This document shows, one piece after another, positions 55,090 to 63,102 of a stretch of DNA of 64,000 bases. Within the stretch, counting starts at the first letter, position 1. Every line of letters begins with the position of its first letter. The DNA comes from Lachnoclostridium sp. An138. Lineage in GTDB: Bacteria; Bacillota; Clostridia; Lachnospirales; Lachnospiraceae. The notes under the pieces are model-generated. The model was given only the letters and a program-made list of their open reading frames with translations. It was not told the DNA's origin and searched no databases. The stretch is from positions 1 to 64,000 of the forward strand of contig NZ_NFLF01000015.1 of assembly GCF_002160765.1 (NCBI RefSeq), in the 5' to 3' direction. The position numbers and the translations under genes were made by a program.

Positions 55090-56133
55090 ATGAGCAGTGA
55101 AAATGAACTGAACCAGACTGGTTTTGATGCCATTGCAGAGGCTGTGCAGAAACTTTACCCTGATCAGGAGGGGCTCTATTACGGTACCGTTATCCCATAC
55201 GTCCTGGGTGGAAACGATCCGCTGGACGGTGTGGAGATCTGGAAAAGCGGTCATGGCATCCCTCACTGGCATTATATTACATACGGTTTTACCGAGCTTT
55301 ACGAAAAAGAGAGCGAAGATCCGGAGATGAGCGGCTATGGTTTTGAGCTGACTTTCCGCCTGAAGCGCGGGAATGAAGAACAGCCTCCCGTCTGGCCTGT
55401 CAGCTTGCTGCAGAATCTTGCCCGGTATGTGTTTTCCAGCGGAAATGTTTTCGGTCCCGGGCACCACATCGATGCCAACGGCCCGATTGCACTGGAAACA
55501 GATACCCGTCTTACCGCTCTGGGATTCCATATCGACCCGGAACTGGGAGAGCTGGATACTCCTAACGGCCGTTTTATGTTTTTGCAGGCGGTGGGCCTGA
55601 CAAGAGATGAAATGGAAGCCATGATGTGCTGGAACGGAGAGAGATTTCTGTCAGAACTGGAGAAAGAAATTCCTCTGTGTGTCACCGATTTATCCCGGCA
55701 TTCTATGATGGAGATTCCTGCCTTCCGTACAGCCTGGCAGGATGGGATGGAGCGGGACGGCTCCTTCACCAGTTTTCTCTATATGGATGAGCTGGGCGCG
55801 AAGCTGGAAAACGGCCATGCCGCCCTCCGTCTGGGCACAGGACACATACAGACCCTGGTTCGTATGCTGCGGGCCAGAGTAGGAAAGGGCCGCATCCTGT
55901 TCCTTCAGAGCGCCAGCCAGGCTGTATTGTTCCGTCCAGGAGAGCAGGCCGCTGCCAGTGAGGAAGACGGCAGGCTTGTCCTGACTCTGCCGGAGGATGC
56001 CCTGGAGGAGTTATCCGGCGTAGTGGGGGCCCATGCAGGTATCTATATGCTGTCCAACCTTCCTTTGACTGTGGAACTGGTACCCACAACCATCACAGAT
56101 CAGGAGGGGAAGGTGCTGGAAGTAATCGAATAG
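55090..56133 (+). CDS. SUFU-domain protein (suppressor-of-fused family)
   Basis: 347 residues with the SUFU domain: DPLDGVEIWKSGHGIPHWHYITYGFTELYEKESEDPEMSGYGFELTFRLKR and the downstream FGPGHHIDANGPIALETDTRLTALGF. Bacterial SUFU proteins are best known from comparative genomics as immunity proteins of polymorphic toxin systems. The C-terminal ~150 residues are an extra domain (SASQAVLFRPGEQAAASEEDGRLVLTLPEDALEELSG). Start MSSENELN follows AAAAGGAG. No toxin gene is visible within the window. Confidence 0.88.
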   Translation: MSSENELNQTGFDAIAEAVQKLYPDQEGLYYGTVIPYVLGGNDPLDGVEIWKSGHGIPHWHYITYGFTELYEKESEDPEMSGYGFELTFRLKRGNEEQPPVWPVSLLQNLARYVFSSGNVFGPGHHIDANGPIALETDTRLTALGFHIDPELGELDTPNGRFMFLQAVGLTRDEMEAMMCWNGERFLSELEKEIPLCVTDLSRHSMMEIPAFRTAWQDGMERDGSFTSFLYMDELGAKLENGHAALRLGTGHIQTLVRMLRARVGKGRILFLQSASQAVLFRPGEQAAASEEDGRLVLTLPEDALEELSGVVGAHAGIYMLSNLPLTVELVPTTITDQEGKVLEVIE

Positions 56134-56136
56134 GGA

Positions 56137-56199
56137 ATCAGCCTGGAGCCCCCTCAGCCGGATAAGCTGCCCTTTACTCTCTCTGATGCTGTGAGCCGT
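56137..56199 (+). pseudogene. ParA scrap (direct repeat of 57151-57213)
   Basis: Translates as [18 protein letters not shown] and matches the ParA remnant 1,014 bases further right, with an exact core of 40 bases (56151-56190 versus 57165-57204). It begins three bases after the SUFU stop codon. Confidence 0.8.
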
Positions 56200-56283
56200 G
56201 AGACTATCTTGCCTGATCACATCCGGGAAAATCTTGACCTGTTCTGCTTTGAGCTGACGGACGAGGAAATACCGCCATTCTGA
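56191..56283 (+). pseudogene. Aldo/keto reductase C-terminal scrap
   Basis: In frame with the ParA scrap: PDHIRENLDLFCFELTDEEI, the end of aldo/keto reductases (typically ...NFDIFDFELTDEEM), closed by TGA. Only about 28 codons remain. Confidence 0.6.
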
Positions 56284-56370
56284 TTAACCGGGTATTTGAG
56301 GAATTGAACAAAGAAGGTATCGAAACCGAGATGATTCAGCTTGCCGGTCAGGTCATAGAGCCCTGTAAGT
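56266..56370 (+). pseudogene. Flavodoxin-like NAD(P)H oxidoreductase N-terminal scrap
   Basis: A different frame reads NTAILINRVFEELNKEGIET then IQLAGQVIEPC, the second helix and strand of NADPH-dependent FMN reductases with the 'C' before their usual CxxC. It is truncated on both sides. Confidence 0.6.
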
Positions 56371-56408
56371 ATTGTGAGTGTCTCTTTTTCAAAATACTTG
56401 TAAACTCA

Positions 56409-56512
56409 AGGGGATTGGCGGCAAAATTATGGTTAATATGATGGATACCGGACATTCATCTATGGCTGAATGGGGATTTACGCATATAGAAATTAGCATG
56501 ATTTTGGCCTGA
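56409..56512 (+). pseudogene. SAM methyltransferase N-terminal scrap
   Basis: The reading GGKIMVNMMDTGHSSMAEWGF followed by THIEIS resembles the start of small class I methyltransferases ('GHSxMxxWGL'). It ends at TGA (56510-56512) with no SAM-binding motif. Confidence 0.5.
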
Positions 56513-56534
56513 AGTTCAAAACTGTCCGGGTATA

Positions 56535-56573
56535 AGAAAAGCCCGAAATCCTTGATTTACAAGGGTTTCGGGC
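56535..56573 (-). terminator. Leftward terminator after tRNA-Arg fragment
   Basis: 14-bp stem GCCCGAAATCCTTG / CAAGGGTTTCGGGC; on the minus strand it is followed by TTTTCTT. It directly follows the tRNA-Arg remnant, so it was that tRNA's terminator. Confidence 0.7.
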
Positions 56574-56582
56574 GTTGTGCGC

Positions 56583-56632
56583 TGGCGTTCCCGAGGTGAC
56601 TCGAACACCCGACCTACCGCTTAGGAGATGGC
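56583..56632 (-). other. tRNA-Arg(CCU) 3' fragment (attachment-site remnant)
   Basis: On the minus strand: anticodon loop CTCCTAA, variable region, T arm GGGTG-TTCGAGT-CACCT, then CGGGAAC, discriminator G and encoded CCA. The 5' acceptor strand and D arm are missing. Integrases of conjugative elements commonly recombine within this 3' part, so this is probably one attachment end of an integrated element. Confidence 0.65.
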
Positions 56633-56678
56633 CCCAAGCGACATAAGCACTATCAAGCGAGTATAAAAAAACCAAGAG

Positions 56679-56787
56679 AAATCAAGGCTTTTCTCCAAGT
56701 CAGGTGTAAATCTGGTACAAGCAAAATCAAGCCAAAATAAAGGGGTTTTACCCCCTCTTGTTGGCAGGATGTTAGCAAAATCAAGGC
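56679..56787 (+). repeat. Three AAATCAAG(G/C)C direct repeats (possible integrase arm sites)
   Basis: AAATCAAGGC (56679-56688), AAATCAAGCC (56724-56733) and AAATCAAGGC (56778-56787), plus a partial TATCAAGC at 56651. They start about 50 bases from the tRNA fragment. Short direct repeats at that distance are typical arm-binding sites of tyrosine integrases. No integrase gene remains. The rest of 56633-57006 is noncoding. Confidence 0.5.
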
Positions 56788-56891
56788 TTAATAGCGTGTG
56801 CTTTGAGTTCGATTTCTCTCGGAGCAAACTCAAATTATGCTGCGTGAGTATCTACTTGGTCTGTCACTTATTGAGTATACTATCATACATA

Positions 56892-56973
56892 GTGCCCCAT
56901 TACAAGAAATGTGTGGGGCAAGAAAAGTGCCTGTTTTATCTCTCAGTCGAGAGGTAAAGCAGGCGCTTTTTTT
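56892..56973 (+). terminator. Two hairpins before the ParA remnant (attenuator-like)
   Basis: A TGCCCCA / TGGGGCA stem (56892-56920) is followed by an 18-bp stem GTGCCTG...CTCTC / GAGAG...CAGGCGC (56927-56966) and seven T's. Together they look like a transcription attenuator ahead of the first gene of a conjugative element. Confidence 0.65.
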
Positions 56974-57006
56974 CATATCTAAAACTCAGAGTGAAACGAG
57001 GTGAAA

Positions 57007-57360
57007 ATGATGAATACGCAAATCATCGCCATCGCCAATCAGAAAGGCGGTGTGGGCAAAACAACGACCTGTGCGAATCTGGGCATTGGGCTTGCACAGG
57101 CCGGAAGAAAAGTGCTGCTGATCGACGGAGATCCGCAAGGCAGCTTGACCATCAGCCTGGGCCACCCTCAGCCGGATAAGCTGCCCTTTACTCTCTCTGA
57201 TGCTATGGGCCGTATCCTGATGGACGAACCGCTGCGCCCCGGCGAGGGTATCCTGCATCACCCGGAAGGCGTTGACCTGATGCCCGCTGACATCCAGCTT
57301 TCCGGCATGGAGGTTTCTCTGGTGAACGCTATGAGCCGAAGACCCGCGAGATCTATGTAG
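57007..57360 (+). pseudogene. ParA-family ATPase of an integrative element, truncated
   Basis: Reads [29 protein letters not shown] (complete Walker A), then [11 protein letters not shown] and, after about residue 105, breaks off (...VSLVNAMSR) into unrelated sequence ending RPARSM. The full family is about 250-270 residues. It is a different lineage from the chromosomal parA (extra [18 protein letters not shown] wording). Downstream it joins a relaxase tail, so an internal deletion removed most of the element. Confidence 0.8.
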
Positions 57361-57659
57361 CTTATCGACAGGCTGGTTACTCTAAGAAATTTCGCCAGGA
57401 ACATGAAGCAGAAATCCTGCTCCACCAGGCAGCAAAAAATGCTTTCGACGATATGGGGGTTAAGAAGCTGCCCAAGGTCAAAGAATTGCAAACTGACTAT
57501 GCCAAACTCCTGGAGGAAAAGAAAAAAATCTATGCTGAATACCGGCGTTCCCGCGAAGAAATGAGGGAACTTTTGACGGCCAAAGCGAATGTGGATCGGC
57601 TGCTGAAAATGGACGAGGAGCAGAAACAGGAGAAAGAAAAAGACCACGACCAGCGGTGA
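57336..57659 (+). pseudogene. Relaxase (mobilisation protein) C-terminal remnant
   Basis: In another frame the sequence reads [19 protein letters not shown], then LLHQAAKNAFDDMGVKKLPKVKELQ, LLEEKKKIYAEYRRSREEMRELL and ends KDHDQR. This is the C-terminal tail of MobA/VirD2-type relaxases of Firmicute conjugative elements (their 'KKLP...YRxxREEM..LL.AK' region). The catalytic N-terminus is gone. Confidence 0.7.
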
Positions 57660-57898
57660 GCTGATCGCAGTCAAAAGCGTTCGCAGAACGCGTGGCCACA
57701 GGATAAAATCCTGTGTTCAAAGGGGCTTGGGGGCAGCGCCCTCAACAAGCGTTTGTGGCGAAATGGATAGCCACAAGCATTGCTTGCCGCTATTTAGTTC
57801 ATAAAAAATTTTCAAAATATAGTTGTATATTTTTTTCTGTGCAGTTATTATATAAATACCGTTTTATGATTCTGTTCTTTATAGGGGGATGGGAAGAT

Positions 57899-58516
57899 AT
57901 GGCACGAAAAGCCTATTCTGAAGAAGATAGAGTGCAAGTGCGGAATGCCCTAATGACCACCATGATTCAGTGTATCGCGGATCGGGGATTGATTCACAGC
58001 AGTATTGATGTTTTGTGCAGAAAAGTAGAGATCTCCAAGACCTTCTTCTACAGTTTTTTCTCATCCAAGGAAGAACTGGTGCTTTACGCCCTGCGATACC
58101 AACAGCCCAAGCTGCTGGATTATGCCAGATCCCTAATGGAGGACCCCGGACTCAGTTGGCGGGCGGGAGTGGAAACCTTTCTGAAAAACTGCTGTTATGG
58201 AGCTAAAAGCGGAGTTGCCGTTTTGTCCATTGAGGAGGAGCAGCAAGTACGCCACTGCCTTTCCGAGGAGAATTTCCAGGCGTTCCGGCGGGATCAGATT
58301 ATTTTTTATGGAAAGCTGCTTTCCATCTTTGGCCTCCCTGTGGACAGTATTGATCCCCGGCTGTTTGGCAATCTGGCCCTCAGCATGATGATGGTACACA
58401 AAGCCATTCCAGACACCATGCCATTTCTATTCCCAGAGGTGGCGGAGGATATGGTGGACTTCCAGGTCAGGGCTCTGGTGGACGAGATGGAGCGGGTAAA
58501 AGAGCATGTGCGGTAG
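57899..58516 (+). CDS. TetR/AcrR-family transcriptional regulator
   Basis: 205 residues. The N-terminal helix-turn-helix is ALMTTMIQCIADRGLIHSSIDVLCRKVEISKTFFYSFFSSKEELVLYAL. The C-terminal ligand domain is helical and starts KLLDYARSLMEDPG. Start MARKAYSEED is preceded by GGGGGATGGGAAGAT. No efflux gene adjoins; the next genes are the structured RNA copy B and the tandem paralogue genes, which it may control. Confidence 0.85.
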   Translation: MARKAYSEEDRVQVRNALMTTMIQCIADRGLIHSSIDVLCRKVEISKTFFYSFFSSKEELVLYALRYQQPKLLDYARSLMEDPGLSWRAGVETFLKNCCYGAKSGVAVLSIEEEQQVRHCLSEENFQAFRRDQIIFYGKLLSIFGLPVDSIDPRLFGNLALSMMMVHKAIPDTMPFLFPEVAEDMVDFQVRALVDEMERVKEHVR

Positions 58517-58529
58517 GTGAAAGCAAATG

Positions 58530-58680
58530 GATAGAGATGAGTACCCATGTCCAAACGGACGGGAAAGACAGCAGAATATCGTCAGACACAGAGCCTTGGG
58601 ATACAGGTTTTGGTTCTGTGCGGCCTTTTCGCGCCCTGCGTCAGCCTGTCCAAATGACAGGGTGTCGCAGGGCATTTTTT
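58530..58680 (+). ncRNA. Structured RNA candidate, copy B
   Basis: Begins just after the TetR gene. GTCC / GGAC hairpin (58549-58560), GACAGCAG (58567-58574), hairpin CACAGAGCC / GGTTCTGTG (58587-58620), then CGGCCTTTTC and a terminator. Order and several motifs match copy A at 53804. It lies directly before the first of two tandem paralogue genes. Confidence 0.6.
58633..58680 (+). terminator. Strong intrinsic terminator (copy B)
   Basis: GCCCTGCG / CGCAGGGC with inner CCTGTC / GACAGG and a CAAAT loop, then A and six T's. It matches copy A's terminator in loop and lower stem. It ends 26 bases before the next ATG. Confidence 0.9.
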
Positions 58681-58705
58681 ATTGTTCGGAAAGAGGTGGC
58701 CTGAT

Positions 58706-60181
58706 ATGAGTTTACCAAAACGAAATAGTGCGGACGGGCGCTGTTACTGGATGAAGCCCGAGGTGCAGGAGGAACTGCAACCGCTCTTTGACCAGTGTAT
58801 CCAGGATGCCATTGACGGGAGAATCACGCGGCTTGATTCCCTCTGGCCGCCGGTAGTGGTCAGCAGCGAAGGCGCGCCCTTTGAGGTGTGGCAACTGCTT
58901 CGGACATGGACCGAAGCGCAGCGGGCTGAGACCCTTGACGCGGAAAAGGCCATCGCCTTCAGCGAAAACCTGCGCCGCCAGAGCCGGTGGGGTGAAATTG
59001 ACCACCATTTACTTGATATGCTGAAACGGGAGCTGCAGGAGAAGTATTTTGTCGTGACAGGCAATGAAGATGACCACTTCTGGGATCGGGAGTATTCCTT
59101 GAAACCAGGCATCCGTGCAGAGCAGGTCCCGGAGCCGCTGCTGCGTTTTGCCTGCTATGTGGCGGTGAGCTATAAAGTGTATGGCTTGGACTTTCAGTAT
59201 CTGGACGCCAATTACCTCTTTGGATTGGTGGAGAAAGTCCGTCCGGATATGGTGAAAAAGCTCCGGGAACACGGGACCGGCAGGCTGCCGCTCTCTCTGC
59301 AAAAGAGGAAAACAGAGCACTTCACCGCATCGGCCAACGATGCCTTTGCCGTGATCCGTATTACTGCCAGGGACAATACGGAGGAATGCTGCCATGAAGT
59401 GCTGGACTATCTGTGTGAGGTTCTTTCGCAGGAGGATTTTCCCCACAGCTATGCGGTGGAGTTCAAAGGGCCGGAAAGGAGTTATCTTCCCATCACAGGA
59501 CTGCCCAAAAAGGGAATAAACCAGCTCTTTGCCTGTGCCGTGCAGTACCCCGGCCTCCACCTCCTGATGGAACGGTACGCCCGGCTTGCCATGCGGCAGT
59601 ATGAGCAGTACACCAATCTCAGCGATGAGCAGTGCGCTCTCCCCGGAAGTTTTGCCGTGTTCGCCCTGGGAATGCTGGGGCAAGAGTGGCGGCAGCTGGT
59701 ATGGGATTATCTCGATCTCTGCGATGATGAGCACTCCCACTTACAGGAAAAATTCCTCCGGGAGTATGTGAAACAGTTCGGATTTACCGCCGATACCGTC
59801 CCTGTATTTGTCCGTGGGGTGCTGTCCATGCAGAACATGAAGTATTCCAAGGACTATGCCGCGTGGATGGCAAACGCAGAAAGCCTGGACGCTCTGCTGG
59901 AGGCAAAAATCCACCTGTCCGAGATCGTTCCAAGCGGTTTTTCCTCCGACGAGGATGACGATGATGACGAGGACGAGGAACCCGCCGAGGAAACAGAAGC
60001 CAGCCCGGAGGAAGTGCTGCAATACGCATGGGAAACGGTCTGCTATGTGATCTGGGGCAAAGCCAGCGCCAAGGGTGGTCAGAAAGTGGTGGAAGCCGCT
60101 CCGGAGGAACTGAAGGAACTTTACCGACAGATTTTTATTCCGATAACGAAGAACCAGGAAGGAAGTGGTGGCCTGCTATGA
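58706..60181 (+). CDS. Unrecognised accessory protein, tandem paralogue A (possibly DUF6138)
   Basis: 491 residues. The start SLPKRNSADGRCYW recurs in the next gene. The conserved core contains RRKTEHFTASANDAFA, IRITARDNTEEC, LPKKGINQLFACAVQYP, ERYARLAM, FAVFALG and YLDLCDDEHSHLQEKFL. An acidic patch (SSDEDDDDDEDEEPAEE) near residues 430-450 is unique to this copy. The length and context resemble DUF6138 proteins, but I am not certain. No signal peptide or membrane helix. ATG follows GAGGTGG. Stop overlaps the next gene by four bases. Confidence 0.75.
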   Translation: MSLPKRNSADGRCYWMKPEVQEELQPLFDQCIQDAIDGRITRLDSLWPPVVVSSEGAPFEVWQLLRTWTEAQRAETLDAEKAIAFSENLRRQSRWGEIDHHLLDMLKRELQEKYFVVTGNEDDHFWDREYSLKPGIRAEQVPEPLLRFACYVAVSYKVYGLDFQYLDANYLFGLVEKVRPDMVKKLREHGTGRLPLSLQKRKTEHFTASANDAFAVIRITARDNTEECCHEVLDYLCEVLSQEDFPHSYAVEFKGPERSYLPITGLPKKGINQLFACAVQYPGLHLLMERYARLAMRQYEQYTNLSDEQCALPGSFAVFALGMLGQEWRQLVWDYLDLCDDEHSHLQEKFLREYVKQFGFTADTVPVFVRGVLSMQNMKYSKDYAAWMANAESLDALLEAKIHLSEIVPSGFSSDEDDDDDEDEEPAEETEASPEEVLQYAWETVCYVIWGKASAKGGQKVVEAAPEELKELYRQIFIPITKNQEGSGGLL

Positions 60182-61560
60182 GTTTGCCGAAACGCGACGG
60201 CGTACAAGGCCGTTACTATTTGATCCAGAAACCAGATACGAACCCCGAAGTGCTGGAACACGCCGATCAGTGCATCCAGGATGTGTTTGATGGAACTGCA
60301 AAAGAAAACCATTCCGGCTATCCGGTGGTCGTTCGGAACCAAAGCGGAACGCCCTTTCTTCCCAGCCAACTCCTGGAGCGGTATCTGTCCAAACTGCCTT
60401 TGAAGGGATTCCCCTACGAGGAAGCTGTTATATTCTGCGATGCCCTGCGGCGGCTGGTGGGCTGGAGAGAGATTGGCCACACCTTGGGAAAATACATCAA
60501 ACATCAGGTGCAGGAGAGGTTTTTTGAGATTAGAGAGAATGAGGACTACTTTTCGCCTTTCCCACTCTGTACCGCATGGCCGGAGCTACGGCCGGAGGAT
60601 GTGGACGAGAACCTGCTGCGCTTTACCTGCTATGTGGCGGTCTGCTATACGGTGTATGGAGCCAGCGATAATACGGTTATAACCGAACACTACCTTGATC
60701 TGGTTTCCCAGCTTCGCCCGGATATGGTGAAGCAGCTGAAAACAGCTGGCAGCGGCAAATTGCCAAAGGACATCCAGCGGCGTAAGACGGAGCATTTCAC
60801 CGCATCGGCCAATGATGTGTTTGCTACCATCCGCATCACCGCCAGGGACTCCACGGAGGAGTGCTATGCTGAAATCCTGGGCTACCTGTGTGCGGTGTTG
60901 GAGCAGGAGGGATTTCCCCGCAGTTACTCGGTGGAGTTCCGTGGGAAGGAAAAACTCTATCTGCCTATTCCCGGCCTGCCCAAAAAGGGAGTCAATCAGC
61001 TCTTTGCCTGTGCTGTGCAGCACCCCAATCTTCATCCGGCTATGGAGCGATACGCTCGTCTGGCTATGCGGGAGTTTGAGTGGTACCAAAACCTCGCAGA
61101 TGAAGCCTGTGCGATGCCCGGCACCTTCGCCGTGTTTGCCCTGGGGCTGGAGGGAGAACCGTGGGCACCGCTGGTGACGGAGTATCTGGATCTCTGCGAC
61201 GACGAGCACTCCTCCCTGCAAGGAAAATTCCTTCATGCCTTGATCCGGAAGTTTGGGTTTCAACCATGGACACTGGGGGTATTGGTGCGGGGCGCATTAT
61301 CTATGCAGTGGCTGGAGCCTGCCAAAGAATTCCGCAGCCTGATCGCCAATGGGGAAAGCCTGGATGCACTGCTGGCAGTCAAGCGCCGCTTTTCCGCTTA
61401 TCTCCTGCCGGAAGAAAACGAAGACCCGAAATTCCGGGCCATCGCTTGGCAGAGCCTGCTCTGGGCCATCTGGGGGCAAGCCTCTGAAAACGGCGGCAGC
61501 AAGGTCATTAAGACGGCTCCGAAGGAACTGAGAGAAAGGTATCAGGAAATTTTTCAATAG
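60178..61560 (+). CDS. Unrecognised accessory protein, tandem paralogue B (possibly DUF6138)
   Basis: 460 residues, clearly homologous to paralogue A along its full length (shared SLPKR start, HFTASANDVFATIRITARDSTEEC, KKGVNQLFACAVQHP, YLDLCDDEHSSLQGKF and FGF, and the RAIAWQSLLWAIWG end). It lacks the acidic patch. A duplication made the pair; translational coupling (ATGA) suggests a stoichiometric complex. The sequence is helix-rich and cytoplasmic. Confidence 0.75.
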   Translation: MSLPKRDGVQGRYYLIQKPDTNPEVLEHADQCIQDVFDGTAKENHSGYPVVVRNQSGTPFLPSQLLERYLSKLPLKGFPYEEAVIFCDALRRLVGWREIGHTLGKYIKHQVQERFFEIRENEDYFSPFPLCTAWPELRPEDVDENLLRFTCYVAVCYTVYGASDNTVITEHYLDLVSQLRPDMVKQLKTAGSGKLPKDIQRRKTEHFTASANDVFATIRITARDSTEECYAEILGYLCAVLEQEGFPRSYSVEFRGKEKLYLPIPGLPKKGVNQLFACAVQHPNLHPAMERYARLAMREFEWYQNLADEACAMPGTFAVFALGLEGEPWAPLVTEYLDLCDDEHSSLQGKFLHALIRKFGFQPWTLGVLVRGALSMQWLEPAKEFRSLIANGESLDALLAVKRRFSAYLLPEENEDPKFRAIAWQSLLWAIWGQASENGGSKVIKTAPKELRERYQEIFQ

Positions 61561-61578
61561 ACTATAAGGAGGACTCGG

Positions 61579-62670
61579 ATGAGTGAAGTAAGCTATTCAA
61601 ATGTACCTCCCATGATGGCTGCCATCAAAAGTGGTGACATAGAGGCGATTCGTTCCCTGCTTCACGCAGGGCATTCTCCCAATGAGCCACAATGCTATCA
61701 TGTAATGATTGGAGATTGGCCGCGGGATGACGAAGCCTCTCCGCTGGAATTGGCTGTACTGGAAAATCGGATGGACATGGTACAGCTCCTGATCGAATGC
61801 GGAGCAGATTTGACCCATAACCCGGAAGAATTGCTTTGTGGTTCCCTGCGCAGTCAAGACCTGACCCTGTTTTCCTTTTTGGTAGATGTGGGAGTCAGAA
61901 TCCCCGCAACGCAAAGGGATATATGCAGGCTGTTTCTCCACTTGGTGGATCGGGATGAGCCTAATGTACTCCCCATTTTGAAAAGGATGGGCATGGATTT
62001 GAAACAATACGGCGGTGAAGCCCTGCGCAGTATGGCGAGCCATGGAAATCAGCTGCTGGTGGAGTATCTGATTCAAAACGGGGCGGACATCAACTATCAC
62101 AAGCCAGATATGGTGTTTCCCTACGCTTCGACTCCTGTCACTGAAGCTGCACGGCACAACGATTTTTCTATGGTGCGCTGGCTTGTGGAACAGGGTGCAG
62201 ACATCACCATCCCGGATAAATACGGTGACCGGCCCTACACCGTGGCAGTACAGAACAAAAATCAGGAAATGTCCGCCTACTTAAAAGCGCTGGAGCCGGA
62301 GGAATGGCATAACGAACAGGAAAAGATCCGGCAGCTCATGCCCTACAAGCTGCCCGCCAAGCTGGTGGAATACTTGAAGACCGGCCCCCTGCGGCTGGAG
62401 TTCCCGGATCAGGAATGGGTGAAGTGGGCGGAGCTCTACTCTTTCATGGATGTGCAGGAGATGACCTGGAAACGGAAGAAGCTGCTCTCCCTCATGGTGC
62501 AGATGGACAACTACAGCGACTATCTGCTGCTGTGGAGCCCCAGGGACAAGAAGCTATGGTATCTGGATATTGAGCATGAGGAATTCCACCCTCTGGCCAA
62601 ATGGGATGACTTCATCGCAGATCCCGGCCGATATCTGAACGGGATGATTGAGGGCGAGTTTGAGGAATAA
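61579..62670 (+). CDS. Ankyrin-repeat protein
   Basis: 363 residues. About six ankyrin-like repeats between 10 and 245 (PPMMAAIKSGDIEAIRSLLHAGHSPN, SPLELAVLENRMDMVQLLIECGADL, GNQLLVEYLIQNGADINYH, TPVTEAARHNDFSMVRWLVEQGADI). A C-terminal globular region (260-363; FPDQEWVKWAELYSFMDVQEM) follows, with a SMI1-like flavour. Ankyrin proteins occur as immunity or adaptor proteins in polymorphic toxin arrays. It follows paralogue B by 18 bases. Confidence 0.85.
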   Translation: MSEVSYSNVPPMMAAIKSGDIEAIRSLLHAGHSPNEPQCYHVMIGDWPRDDEASPLELAVLENRMDMVQLLIECGADLTHNPEELLCGSLRSQDLTLFSFLVDVGVRIPATQRDICRLFLHLVDRDEPNVLPILKRMGMDLKQYGGEALRSMASHGNQLLVEYLIQNGADINYHKPDMVFPYASTPVTEAARHNDFSMVRWLVEQGADITIPDKYGDRPYTVAVQNKNQEMSAYLKALEPEEWHNEQEKIRQLMPYKLPAKLVEYLKTGPLRLEFPDQEWVKWAELYSFMDVQEMTWKRKKLLSLMVQMDNYSDYLLLWSPRDKKLWYLDIEHEEFHPLAKWDDFIADPGRYLNGMIEGEFEE

Positions 62671-62683
62671 GGAGAGAACACAA

Positions 62684-63085
62684 ATGACAAAAGAGCAACT
62701 CTTATCTTTATGGAATGCGGACAACTGGGAGGTAATGAGCTGCGGGGTCTACCTTACGGCGCACCGGGCGGGGAAGGAACTGCATATCAACTGCAGTGAT
62801 TATACCGAGGCAGAGGTTCTGGCAATGCCCTTCTGGGAGCGGTTGATTCAGGAACTGGATGAGCTGGACCGGCAGGCCCATGAGATCTTACAGAAAGAAT
62901 TCCCCGATGATGAGGACATCCCCGGTCTGGCCCTGACCGACATTACGATAGACAAGTCCGGCTGCTACGGGACATTTTCCCTCTGCTATGATACTGGGGA
63001 CTCTCCGGCTGGGGAACTCTATCTCAATGTGTCCTTTGACGAGCAGTTCGTGCCAAGTCCGAAGGTTGGCTACGACACCTTTTAA
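62684..63085 (+). CDS. Small acidic protein, unknown
   Basis: 133 residues, acidic: FWERLIQELDELDRQAHEILQKEFPDDEDIPGLALTDI then a beta-rich end (GCYGTFSLCYDTG, GELYLNVSFDEQFVPSPKVGYDTF). A weak resemblance to DUF2262/DUF6985-type immunity families is possible, but I would not assign it. Start MTKEQLLSLW has GGAGA upstream. It lies 13 bases after the ankyrin gene, in one operon with its neighbours. Confidence 0.6.
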   Translation: MTKEQLLSLWNADNWEVMSCGVYLTAHRAGKELHINCSDYTEAEVLAMPFWERLIQELDELDRQAHEILQKEFPDDEDIPGLALTDITIDKSGCYGTFSLCYDTGDSPAGELYLNVSFDEQFVPSPKVGYDTF

Positions 63086-63102
63086 TACAGGGAGGCTCCC
63101 CT

